Below, in pieces: positions 1-6,514 of a stretch of DNA of 18,594 nt; position 1 is the stretch's first letter; every line of letters begins with the position of its first letter. The stretch comes from Alphaproteobacteria bacterium (GTDB taxonomy: Bacteria; Pseudomonadota; Alphaproteobacteria; GCA-2731375). The translations under genes were made by a program, and so were the position numbers. Below the pieces are notes generated by a model, which saw only the letters and a list, made by a program, of their open reading frames with translations, did no database searches and was not told where the DNA came from. The stretch spans positions 1 to 18,594 of the forward strand of contig JANQKO010000163.1 in assembly GCA_028281075.1 (NCBI GenBank). Reading direction: 5' to 3'.

Positions 1-1107
1 CGCCGCCTCGCCCGCCTGGCCCAGGCGCCCTTCCTCAAGGTCGAGGCGACCAAGTTCACCGAGGTCGGCTATGTCGGCCGCGACGTCGAGCAGATCATCC
101 GCGATCTGGTCGAGGTCGCCATCGCCATGGTCCGCGAGCGCAAGCGCAAGGAGGTGACGGCCCGGGCCGAGCTCAACGCCGAGGAACGGGTGCTGGACGC
201 GCTGGTCGGCGAGAATGCCGGCAAGTCGACCCGCGACGCCTTTCGCCAGAAGCTGCGCTCGGGCGAGCTTGACAAGAAGGAGATCGAGATCGATCTCGCC
301 GATACCGGCGGCGGCATGCCGACCTTCGAGATTCCCGGCATGCCCGGCGCCCAGATGGGCATGCTCAACCTCAATGACATGCTGGGCAAGGCCTTCGGCG
401 GCCGCACCAAGCGCAAGCGCATCACGGTCGAGGATTCCTACGACCTCCTGCTGGCCGAGGAGAGCGACAAGCTACTCGACGACGAGCAATTGACGCGGGA
501 AGCGCTGGCGTCGGTGGAGGAAAACGGCATCGTCTTCCTGGACGAGATCGACAAGATCACGGCACGGGCCGAACGCTCGGGCGCCGATGTCAGCCGCGAG
601 GGCGTGCAGCGCGACCTGCTGCCGCTGATCGAGGGCACCACCGTCTCGACCAAGCACGGACCGGTGAAGACCGACCACGTTCTGTTCATCGCGTCGGGCG
701 CCTTCCACCTGGCCAAGCCCTCCGACCTGCTGCCCGAGCTGCAGGGCCGGCTGCCGATCCGGGTCGAGCTGAAGGCGCTGACCGAGGATGATTTCAAGCG
801 CATCCTGACCGAGCCGCAGTTCAGCCTGATCAAGCAGTATGTGGCCCTGATGGGCACCGAGAAGGTGACGCTCGAGTTCACCGACGACGCCATCGACGAG
901 CTCGCCAGGCTGGCCGCCGAGGTCAATAACAACGTCGAGAATATCGGCGCCCGGCGCCTGCACACGATCCTGGAACGGGTGCTGGACGACATCAGCTTCG
1001 CCGCCAGCGACAAGCCCGATCAGACCATCAGCATCGACGCCGCCTTCGTGCGCACGCATATCGGCGACCTGGCGAAGGACGCCGACCTGTCGAAGTTCAT
1101 CCTCTAG
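1..1107 (+). CDS. hslU: HslU, ATPase subunit of the HslUV protease (5'-truncated by window edge)
   Basis: HslU is the AAA+ unfoldase that feeds proteins into the HslV peptidase in the cytoplasm. The reading frame is open from base 1, and the first codons already read as HslU (RRLARLAQAPFLKVEATKF), so the start and the Walker A loop lie just upstream of the window. The fragment is 368 residues against about 435 for a full protein. Visible motifs are the Walker B segment FLDEIDKI near fragment residues 179-186, the arginine-finger box ELQGRLPIRVEL around R250, the sensor-2 motif GARRLHT at 316-322, and the C-terminal tail ending LSKFIL, the end that docks into HslV. The charged central region (roughly residues 45-140) is the substrate-handling I domain. 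hslV is expected immediately upstream but is not in view. No strong terminator follows; only a GC-rich 6-bp stem without a T run is visible near 1140-1156. Confidence 0.97.
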   Translation, partial: RRLARLAQAPFLKVEATKFTEVGYVGRDVEQIIRDLVEVAIAMVRERKRKEVTARAELNAEERVLDALVGENAGKSTRDAFRQKLRSGELDKKEIEIDLADTGGGMPTFEIPGMPGAQMGMLNLNDMLGKAFGGRTKRKRITVEDSYDLLLAEESDKLLDDEQLTREALASVEENGIVFLDEIDKITARAERSGADVSREGVQRDLLPLIEGTTVSTKHGPVKTDHVLFIASGAFHLAKPSDLLPELQGRLPIRVELKALTEDDFKRILTEPQFSLIKQYVALMGTEKVTLEFTDDAIDELARLAAEVNNNVENIGARRLHTILERVLDDISFAASDKPDQTISIDAAFVRTHIGDLAKDADLSKFIL

Positions 1108-1161
1108 GACGGGATGCCGCCGGGCCGGGTCGGCCACGCGCCGGCGGCGCCGGCGAACGAA

Positions 1162-1191
1162 AATGTCACGACATTGGATATTGGCATGCCA
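1162..1191. promoter_or_regulatory. Two adjacent palindromes between hslU and the LysR gene (possible operators)
   Basis: AATGTC-AC-GACATT (1162-1175) is a 6-bp perfect inverted repeat with a 2-nt spacer. Seven bases later TGGCATGCCA (1182-1191) is a perfect 10-bp palindrome. Both lie about 185-215 bp before the LysR start, in the gap leading into an AT-rich stretch. Protein-binding function is inferred from symmetry only. Confidence 0.3.
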
Positions 1192-1375
1192 GGCATGGGA
1201 TACGGTCGGGCGACGGATGACCCGGACATTATGACCAATTAGCTGTACCCCTATCCGGTATTATGGAAACTTTAATCAGCCAGATTCTGAATTATACGCT
1301 GGATTGTGCATTTTCAGACAATTCAGTAAGATAAATCAGGATAGAGCGTTCTTTTTTGCACATCACTGGCGAATC

Positions 1376-2290
1376 ATGCGGGATTGGGACGATATCCGGT
1401 TCTTCCTGGCGGTGGCCCGGGGCGGCAACCTGTCGGCCGGCGCGCGGCTGCTCGGCGTCCGTCACACGACCGTCCTGCGGCGGCTCGACGCGCTGGAGGC
1501 GCGGCTCGGCCTGCGGCTGTTCGAGCGGCGGCCGGACGGCTACGCGGCGACGCCGGCGGGCGAGGAGATGCTGACCACGGCGCGGCGGGTCGAGGACGAG
1601 ATGCTGGGCATGGGCCGCCGCCTGGCCGGCGGCGACGCCGCGCTCGCCGGCGGCGTCCGGCTGGCCGCGCCCGACGACCTGGCCAACGCGCTGCTACCGC
1701 CGATCATCGCCGGCCTGCGCCGCCGGCATCCCGGCATCGCGCTCGAGCTCTTCGTCGCCGATCCTGGCGCCAACCTGACGCGGCGCGACGCCGACGTCGT
1801 GCTGCGGCCGGGCGGCCCGCCGCCGGACGGCGTTATCGGCCGCCATGTCGCCGATATCGCCTTCGCCGTCTACGGCGAGCGCGGCTTCGTCGGCAGCCGG
1901 CCGCCGCTGATGCGCGCCAGCGACCTGATGCAGGAGAACCTGCTGGCGCCCGACGACACGCTGGCCGACACGAACGTGGCGCAATGGCTGCGCCAGGTCG
2001 TGCCGGGGAGCCGGGAAATCTACCGCTCGAACAGCTTCGCGCACCTGATGATCGCCTGCGCGACGGGCATGGGCTTCGCCGTCCTGCCCTGCTTTCTCGG
2101 CGACACGGTGCCGGATCTGATCCGCGCCCTGCCGCCGCAGCAGGCCATGCGCCGTCCGCTCTGGATGCTGACCCATCGCGACGTCCGGGCCACGGCCCCG
2201 GTCCGCGCGGTGATGGATTTCGTCGCCAACGGGATCACCGCGAAGAAGGTCCTGCTGGAAGGCCACGCCATGCCCGCCGCGCCGCGTTGA
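1376..2290 (+). CDS. LysR-type transcriptional regulator
   Basis: This is a 304-residue protein with the usual LysR size and layout. It has an N-terminal winged helix-turn-helix at about residues 1-60 (MRDWDDIRFFLAVARGG, then LSAGARLLGVRHTTVLRRLDALE and LRLFERRPDGY), a linker helix, and a substrate-binding-like domain from about residue 90. The ATG at 1376 was chosen because the protein then begins exactly at the family's conserved start. The open frame extends back to a TTG at 1304, but that adds residues without family character. The ribosome-binding site is poor. The effector and target are unknown, and no metabolic gene lies beside it; LysR regulators usually act on a divergent neighbour, and here the upstream gene hslU is codirectional. 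The leader (1261-1360) is only 34% GC, unlike its surroundings. The gene is followed by a repeat-rich gap, so it may be an accessory insertion between hslU and the smr group. Confidence 0.93.
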   Translation: MRDWDDIRFFLAVARGGNLSAGARLLGVRHTTVLRRLDALEARLGLRLFERRPDGYAATPAGEEMLTTARRVEDEMLGMGRRLAGGDAALAGGVRLAAPDDLANALLPPIIAGLRRRHPGIALELFVADPGANLTRRDADVVLRPGGPPPDGVIGRHVADIAFAVYGERGFVGSRPPLMRASDLMQENLLAPDDTLADTNVAQWLRQVVPGSREIYRSNSFAHLMIACATGMGFAVLPCFLGDTVPDLIRALPPQQAMRRPLWMLTHRDVRATAPVRAVMDFVANGITAKKVLLEGHAMPAAPR

Positions 2291-2412
2291 GGCGGGATGT
2301 CCTGAGAGCCTGGACGAATATAATCCCTTTGAATTCAATCGCTTAATCTCCCTGTTTGTAACCGGGGCAAAAGTCCGGGCGTTTTCGGATTCCTTGGGAT
2401 TCCCTCATCTAT

Positions 2413-2427
2413 TAGGGACTGTCCCTA
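2413..2427. repeat. 15-bp palindrome TAGGGACTGTCCCTA
   Basis: This is a perfect 7+1+7 inverted repeat inside the inverted-ended segment, 32 bp in from its left end. Its role is unknown. It may be a protein-binding site or a remnant of a mobile-element end. Confidence 0.4.
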
Positions 2428-2458
2428 TTAAGCTCCCGCGCGAAGAAATCACCGCGTC

Positions 2459-2488
2459 GTCATGCCGGCGGAGGCCGGCATCCATGGG
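2459..2488 (+). repeat. REP-like hairpin repeat, left copy (VMPAEAGIH type)
   Basis: This 30-bp unit is the exact reverse complement of 2638-2667. It contains its own hairpin, TGCCGGC-GGAG-GCCGGCA, followed by TCCATGGG. Translated in one frame, such units give the VMPAEAGIH string familiar as a spurious peptide from dispersed alphaproteobacterial repeats. The paired, opposed arrangement resembles a BIME (a two-unit REP cluster). Confidence 0.65.
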
Positions 2489-2637
2489 CCTTGCCGGCAA
2501 GCGCCGCGCCGGCAGTCGGATGCCGATGTATAGCGGCCCCCGGCTACGCCAGGGCAGATTCAGCCGGTATCGACGTGGCGGGAGACCGAGCCGATGCCGG
2601 AACCCCCCAAGACGTCGTCATTCAACGGGCGGCCAGT

Positions 2638-2667
2638 CCCATGGATGCCGGCCTCCGCCGGCATGAC
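2638..2667 (-). repeat. REP-like hairpin repeat, right copy
   Basis: This is the exact reverse complement of 2459-2488 over 30 bp, 149 bp away, with the same TGCCGGC stem and a four-base loop. Past the 30 bp the resemblance fades gradually (GGGCCTTGCC against GGGACTGGCC), suggesting the original repeat unit was longer than the part still identical. Confidence 0.65.
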
Positions 2668-2778
2668 AATTGGGGGCGAGCCTTCGGCGCTTTCTTCAAG
2701 GCCGCGCGGGCTGGCATGACCGTGGTCCGGGATGAATGACAAACCGCCCGGACTTTTGCCCCGGTTACCGCCTTTTTC

Positions 2779-2809
2779 GTCATCACCGGGCTTGACCCGG
2801 TGATCCAGG
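2779..2809 (+). repeat. REP-like palindrome, copy A
   Basis: The unit begins GTC, then has the stem ATCACCGGG (2782-2790) paired with CCCGGTGAT (2796-2804) around a CTTGA loop, and ends CCAGG. It has the same framework as copies B and C, but its stem bases differ on both arms, so pairing is kept. It could also serve as a bidirectional terminator between the convergent genes; a T-rich run (CCTTTTTCG) lies just before it. Confidence 0.65.
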
Positions 2810-2834
2810 ACCGCGCGTGGGGCACGTGCTGCCA

Positions 2835-2862
2835 GGATTGCCGGATCAAGTCCGGCAATGAC
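2835..2862 (-). repeat. REP-like palindrome, copy B (opposed to copy A)
   Basis: Read on the minus strand it starts GTCATTGCCGG, with stem ATTGCCGGA / TCCGGCAAT (plus-strand 2837-2845 and 2851-2859) around a 5-base loop. It faces copy A 25 bp away, giving a two-unit inverted cluster. Its minus-strand sequence matches copy C at 14669 almost exactly. A flanking 10-mer (GCGTGGGGCA, 2815-2824) also recurs in inverted form beside copy C. Confidence 0.65.
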
Positions 2863-2955
2863 GACGTGGGGATGCTGTCGTCTGAGCTGTTGATGTCGCG
2901 GGAAGCATTTCCGGCCAGACTCTCGGGTCGGATCGCCGATTAGGCCCGCCCCGCG

Positions 2956-3315
2956 CTAATCGGCCGCCTCGCCCACTTCCCGGAGCATCCGGTTGACCTT
3001 GTCCTCGGGCAGGTCGCGGATGGTTTCGGCCAGGCGGTTGGCCAGCAGGGTATGGCGCGGGCTCAGGCCCGACGTGTCGATGGTGATGCGCGGATGGCTG
3101 AGGCGGGCGAGCCGGCGCAGCTCGTCGGCCTCGTCCCAGATGATGTGGAAATAACTGCAGATCTGATCCACCAGGATCGGCGACGGCCGGCCGCGATGGC
3201 CATGTTCCAGCGCCGACAGGTAAGCGGCCGAAATCTGCAGGTCGGCGGCCATCCGCTTCAGCGTCACGCCCTGCCGCCGCCGGAGCTGCCGGATGCGCTG
3301 GCCGAGGGGCGTCAT
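2956..3315 (-). CDS. XRE-family helix-turn-helix regulator
   Basis: This is a 119-residue DNA-binding protein. Residues 1-60 form a Cro/C1-type helix-turn-helix (MTPLGQRIRQLRRRQGVTLKRMA, then ISAAYLSALEHGHRGRPSP), followed by an alpha-helical segment IIWDEADELRRLARLSHPRITIDTSGLSP. It is recognisable as the small XRE protein often found next to smr in alphaproteobacteria; that association is from memory. It is the last gene of the minus-strand series, starting 6 bp after the GFA gene stop, with a GAGG ribosome site before the ATG. The target is unknown; autoregulation of its own operon would be the simple guess. It ends facing the LysR gene across the repeat-rich gap. Confidence 0.9.
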   Translation of the reverse strand: MTPLGQRIRQLRRRQGVTLKRMAADLQISAAYLSALEHGHRGRPSPILVDQICSYFHIIWDEADELRRLARLSHPRITIDTSGLSPRHTLLANRLAETIRDLPEDKVNRMLREVGEAAD

Positions 3316-3321
3316 CCGGCC

Positions 3322-3795
3322 TCAGTCGACCCGGAGCCCGCGCGAGCGATGCCAGTCGTCGATCGATTCGCGCGGATATTCGCCGAACCGGTCGACGTTG
3401 TCGCCCTCGTGCGGCACGACCCAGGGCGCGGCCGAGTCCAGCATGATGTCGACGAAGGCGGCCGGCCTGGGCAAGGGCGTGTCGATCGCCGAGGCGTGCG
3501 GGTGGATCAGTTCCGGCCAGGTCTCGCTGTAGCACCAGAGCGGCGAGCCGCAATTGCGGCAGAAATGCCGCTGCAGGTCGCTTTCACCGCCGTTCATCCT
3601 GGCCCGGTAGACCGACAGGTTCTCGCGGCCGTCCACCTTCAGGCTACCGGCGATGCCACCCAGATTGATCGCGAACCCGCCGCTGCCCGCGGTCTTGCGG
3701 CAGATCGAGCAATAGCAGCGCATGTAGGGCTGCGGCGTATGCGATTCGAGCGAGAACCGCACCGCGCCGCAATGACAGGAGCCTTCCAGCAGCAT
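3322..3795 (-). CDS. GFA-domain (CENP-V/GFA family) zinc-binding protein
   Basis: This is a 157-residue protein with the cysteine pattern of the GFA fold: C7-x-C9 (GSCHCGAVRF), C27, C29 and C32 (RCYCSICRK), and C79-x2-C82 (FCRNCGSPLW), which bind zinc. The founding member was described as a glutathione-dependent formaldehyde-activating enzyme, but most family members have no proven activity, so I assign no reaction. The start at 3795 was chosen over an upstream ATG because it begins at the conserved LEGSCHCGAV and has GGAGG at good spacing (CCTCC on the plus strand near 3802). It lies 13 bp after smr and 6 bp before the XRE gene, so it is probably cotranscribed with both. Confidence 0.9.
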   Translation of the reverse strand: MLLEGSCHCGAVRFSLESHTPQPYMRCYCSICRKTAGSGGFAINLGGIAGSLKVDGRENLSVYRARMNGGESDLQRHFCRNCGSPLWCYSETWPELIHPHASAIDTPLPRPAAFVDIMLDSAAPWVVPHEGDNVDRFGEYPRESIDDWHRSRGLRVD

Positions 3796-3808
3796 CACAC
3801 GCCCTCCT

Positions 3809-4387
3809 TCAGGTCGGCTTCGTCTCGCGCCGCCGGCGCAGCAGCACGTAGAGCGCGCCGTCGCCGCCATGCTGGCGCCGCGCCGGCTGCACCGACAGCA
3901 CCTTGTCGCCGAGGCCCGGCTCGGACAGCCACAGCGGCACCTGCCGTTTCAGCACGCCGCGCCGGCGGTCGGGCATGATCTCGTCCGCCTCGTCGGCGCC
4001 TGGCATGCCCTTGCCGGTGATGATCAGCACGCAGCGCCGGCCGATCGCGTAGCTGGCGCTGATGAAGGCGGTCAGCTCGCGGTGCGCGGCGGTCTGCTGG
4101 CGGCCGTGCAGGTCGAGCCGGGCCTCGATCGGCATCCGCCCGCGCTGCAGCCGCTGCGCCGTGCGCTTGTCGACGCCGTTCGGCATGCTCGGCGTGGCCG
4201 ATGGCGGCGGACGGTCGCTCGCTGGCGCTCGCGGCGGTTTCTTCGCCGTGGCCGGCTTTGCCGTCGCGCGCGGTGCCGCCGGCCGGCGGCGCGCGGTATC
4301 GCGCATCGCCGCCTCGAACAGGGTCAGTTCGTCGTCCGTGGGCCCGCGGTCGTCGGATCGGCGGCCCTTGTCACGCCGGGTCGTCAT
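3809..4387 (-). CDS. Smr-domain protein
   Basis: This 192-residue protein has a C-terminal Smr (small MutS-related) domain. The domain signatures are LDLHG at 91-95, TGKG at 124-127 and the end motif RQHGGDGALYVLLRR at 171-185. Smr domains are DNA- or RNA-binding folds with nicking endonuclease activity in some members; the role of this stand-alone bacterial form is not settled. The first 70 residues are basic and Ala/Pro-rich with little predicted structure. The start codon lies inside lutC, giving a 17-bp overlap, so translation is probably coupled to lutC. In related genomes smr commonly sits directly next to mltA; here the three lut genes separate them. Confidence 0.9.
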   Translation of the reverse strand: MTTRRDKGRRSDDRGPTDDELTLFEAAMRDTARRRPAAPRATAKPATAKKPPRAPASDRPPPSATPSMPNGVDKRTAQRLQRGRMPIEARLDLHGRQQTAAHRELTAFISASYAIGRRCVLIITGKGMPGADEADEIMPDRRRGVLKRQVPLWLSEPGLGDKVLSVQPARRQHGGDGALYVLLRRRRETKPT

Positions 4388-5078
4388 CGATCAGCAGGAT
4401 ATGCAGGCTGCGGGGGCCGTGCGCGCCGAGATGGATCGTCAGCTCGATATCGCCGGTGCGCGATGGCCCGGTGATCATGTTCACCGTGCGTGGCAGGTCG
4501 AAGCCGCGGCCGTTCTTGCGTTCCTTGCGCAGCCGGTCCCAGGCGTCCTCGTAGGCGCCGACGATCTGGCTGCGGCGGACCGCCACGACATGATGGTCCG
4601 GCAGGAAGTTCAGCGTGGTCGGATGGGCGGCGCCGCTGGTCATCATCAGCGTGCCGGTCTCGGCGATGCCGGCGAAGGCCGGGGTCAGCGACACCACGTC
4701 GTCGTCGCCGGCGCGGCCGCTGTTTACCGTCAGCATGGGCTGCGTGTCCCACGGCAGATCGCAGAGCCAGTCGGTCGGCGCCAGCATCACCGCCATGGGC
4801 AGGTTGTGCCGCCGCAGGTAGGCCGCGAGCGCCGCCGGCACGTCGGTGTCGCGCGTCAGCCGTTCCACCGACGCCGCCACCGATTCGGCCATGGCGACGA
4901 AGCGCTCGACCTGCTCGGCATGGCTGCCGCGGCCGCGTTTCGGAATCAGGTTCGGCTTGTGCCGGCGGATGCGGTCGTCGAGCTCGCGCCGGGCGTCCCG
5001 GCTCGGCTCGCCCCGGCCGAGCGACTGGCGGATGCTGGCCAGCACCGCCGCCCGTTTCGGATCGGCCGTCCCGGTCAT
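4371..5078 (-). CDS. lutC: LutC-like lactate utilisation protein (LUD domain)
   Basis: This 235-residue LUD-domain protein is the third subunit of the LutABC iron-sulfur complex that oxidises L-lactate to pyruvate. The segment GIAETGTLMMTSGAAHPTTL is the family signature, and the end ITGPSRTGDIELTIHLGAHGP is typical of LutC. The ATG at 5078 was chosen because it overlaps the lutB stop in an ATGA junction and the protein then starts MTGTADPKRAAVLASIRQSLG, as the family does. An upstream in-frame ATG at 5114 would add 12 Gly/Ala-rich residues and is less likely. Its 3' end overlaps smr by 17 bp. Confidence 0.93.
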   Translation of the reverse strand: MTGTADPKRAAVLASIRQSLGRGEPSRDARRELDDRIRRHKPNLIPKRGRGSHAEQVERFVAMAESVAASVERLTRDTDVPAALAAYLRRHNLPMAVMLAPTDWLCDLPWDTQPMLTVNSGRAGDDDVVSLTPAFAGIAETGTLMMTSGAAHPTTLNFLPDHHVVAVRRSQIVGAYEDAWDRLRKERKNGRGFDLPRTVNMITGPSRTGDIELTIHLGAHGPRSLHILLIDDDPA

Positions 5079-6511
5079 GGCGCCGGCCGCGCCGCCCGCC
5101 GCCGGGCCCGCCACTGTTCCTGGAAGGTCCGGCCCTCGGGCACGGGAAAGTCACGGCCCCGGGTCCAGCCGCCGGCCAGCGGCAGCCGCCGGAGACGGCC
5201 CCGCCCGCGGCCCAGGCGTTTCAGCAGGCGCACGGCCAGACGCGCGCCGGCTTCGTAAAGCCAGGGCCGCCGCGCCGTCCAGGCCCAGATGTCGACGCCC
5301 CAGCGCTCCATGGCGGCGCTGGCGCCGCTGTCATAGGCCCGTTCGCGCCAATGCCGCATCATCTTCGGCAGCGGAATCCGCATCGGGCAGACGCTTTCGC
5401 AGCGGCCGCAGAAGGTCGAGGCGCTGGGCAGGTGCCGGGCATCGTCGATGCCCTCCAGCGACGGCGTCAGCACCGCGCCCATGGGCCCGACATAGACCGC
5501 GCCATAGCTGTGGCCGCCGACCGAGTGGTAGACCGGGCAATGGTTCATGCAGGCGCCGCAGCGGATGCAGCGCAGCATGTCCTGGAACTCGGTGCCCAGC
5601 ATGGCGCTGCGGCCGTTGTCCAACAGGACGACGTGGAAATTCTCGGGCCCGTCGAGGTCGCCGTCGCGCCGGCCGCCGGTCGACAGCGTGGTATAGGCCG
5701 AAAAGTCCTGGCCCGTGGCCGACCGGGCGAGCACACGCAGGATCGTCGAGGCGTCCTCCAGCGTCGGCACGACCTTCTCGATCGAGGTGACGACGATATG
5801 CGTCCTCGGCAGGGTCTGGGTCAGGTCGCCGTTGCCCTCGTTGGTGACGATGATCGTGCTGCCGGTTTCGGCGACCAGGAAATTGGCGCCGGTGATGCCG
5901 ACATCGGCGTCGAAATACTTCTGGCGCAGCACCTCGCGCGCCTCGTTGATGATCGCTCCCGGCTCGGTCTGGCGCACGGTCTTGCCGTATTGCCGGTGAT
6001 GCGCCAGGAACAGGTCCGAGACCTGATCCTTGGTCTTGTGCACGGCCGGGCCGATGATGTGGCTGGGCGGCTCCTCGGCGAGCTGGATGATGTACTCGCC
6101 GAGATCGGTCTCGACCGGCGTGATGCCGTGGCGTTCGAGGAAGCCGTTCAGGTGGATCTCCTCGGCGACCATGCTCTTGCCCTTGGTCACCGTCCGGGCG
6201 CCGGCCTCGCGGCAGATACCCAGGATCGCCGCGCGGGCGTCCTCGGCCGTGGCGCACCAGTGCACCTGGCCGCCAGCCGCGCGGCAGTTCTCCTCGAAGG
6301 TCTCGAGATAGACGTCGAGGTTGGCCAGCACATGGTCCTTGAGTTCGCGGGCGCGGTCGCGCAGCGCGTCGAACTCGGGCAGGCGGTCGGCGGCTTCCTG
6401 CCGGCGCGGAATGAAACCGCCCTTGAGCTGGGCCAGCGCCGACTGCAGGTTGCGGTCGGCCATGGCCTCCCGCGCATTGTCCTTGAACTTGCGGGCCTGC
6501 ATGAACTCCAT
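5075..6511 (-). CDS. lutB: LutB-like lactate utilisation iron-sulfur protein
   Basis: This is a 478-residue protein. Residues about 65-300 are a LUD domain (TVTKGKSMVAEEIHLN, DVGITGANFLVAETGS). They are followed by a ferredoxin-like region with C315-x2-C318-x2-C321-x3-C325 (CIRCGACMNHCPVY) and C368-x2-C371-x3-C375 (CGRCESVCPMRIP), the ligands of the two 4Fe-4S clusters of LutB. The C-terminal part (about 380-478, ending in an Arg/Ala-rich tail) matches the extra domain found in longer LutB proteins. It acts with LutA and LutC in L-lactate oxidation. The start at 6511 has GGGAGGA in good position; an ATG three codons later is an alternative. The gene begins 3 bp after the lutA stop and ends in an ATGA overlap with lutC. 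Confidence 0.95.
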   Translation of the reverse strand: MEFMQARKFKDNAREAMADRNLQSALAQLKGGFIPRRQEAADRLPEFDALRDRARELKDHVLANLDVYLETFEENCRAAGGQVHWCATAEDARAAILGICREAGARTVTKGKSMVAEEIHLNGFLERHGITPVETDLGEYIIQLAEEPPSHIIGPAVHKTKDQVSDLFLAHHRQYGKTVRQTEPGAIINEAREVLRQKYFDADVGITGANFLVAETGSTIIVTNEGNGDLTQTLPRTHIVVTSIEKVVPTLEDASTILRVLARSATGQDFSAYTTLSTGGRRDGDLDGPENFHVVLLDNGRSAMLGTEFQDMLRCIRCGACMNHCPVYHSVGGHSYGAVYVGPMGAVLTPSLEGIDDARHLPSASTFCGRCESVCPMRIPLPKMMRHWRERAYDSGASAAMERWGVDIWAWTARRPWLYEAGARLAVRLLKRLGRGRGRLRRLPLAGGWTRGRDFPVPEGRTFQEQWRARRRAARPAP

Positions 6512-6514
6512 GGC

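Larger units (their letters stand above)
2358..2768. repeat. 411-bp segment bounded by perfect 24-bp inverted repeats (MITE-like)
   Basis: Bases 2358-2381 (starting GTAACCGGGGC, ending GTCCGGGCG) and 2745-2768 (starting CGCCCGGAC, ending CCCCGGTTAC) are exact reverse complements over 24 bp. The enclosed 363 bp hold no credible gene, but carry a 7+1+7 palindrome and a nested pair of 30-bp inverted repeats. Long terminal inverted repeats around a short non-coding core resemble a miniature inverted-repeat element or a decayed insertion sequence. I do not see a convincing target-site duplication at the edges and cannot assign an IS family. The alternative is a very long-range hairpin or terminator structure between the convergent genes. 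Confidence 0.6.
2291..2955. other. Gene-free, repeat-rich gap between convergent LysR and XRE genes
   Basis: These 665 bases lie between the 3' ends of two convergent genes. The short open frames here have no family character and run through inverted repeats, so no gene is called. The gap holds a 10-bp palindrome TTGAATTCAA (2329-2338), the inverted-ended element at 2358-2768 and the REP-like pair at 2779-2862. In 2863-2955, up to the XRE stop, I see nothing recognisable. Confidence 0.8.

Noticed and set aside
2394..2858. Several short open frames in the gap after the LysR gene
   Set aside because: Their sequence comes from the inverted repeats (VMPAEAGIH-type peptides), a known source of spurious small proteins.
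2291..2955. CRISPR array or tandem repeat array
   Set aside because: The repeats are opposed pairs with irregular spacing, not direct repeats with regular spacers, and no cas gene is near.
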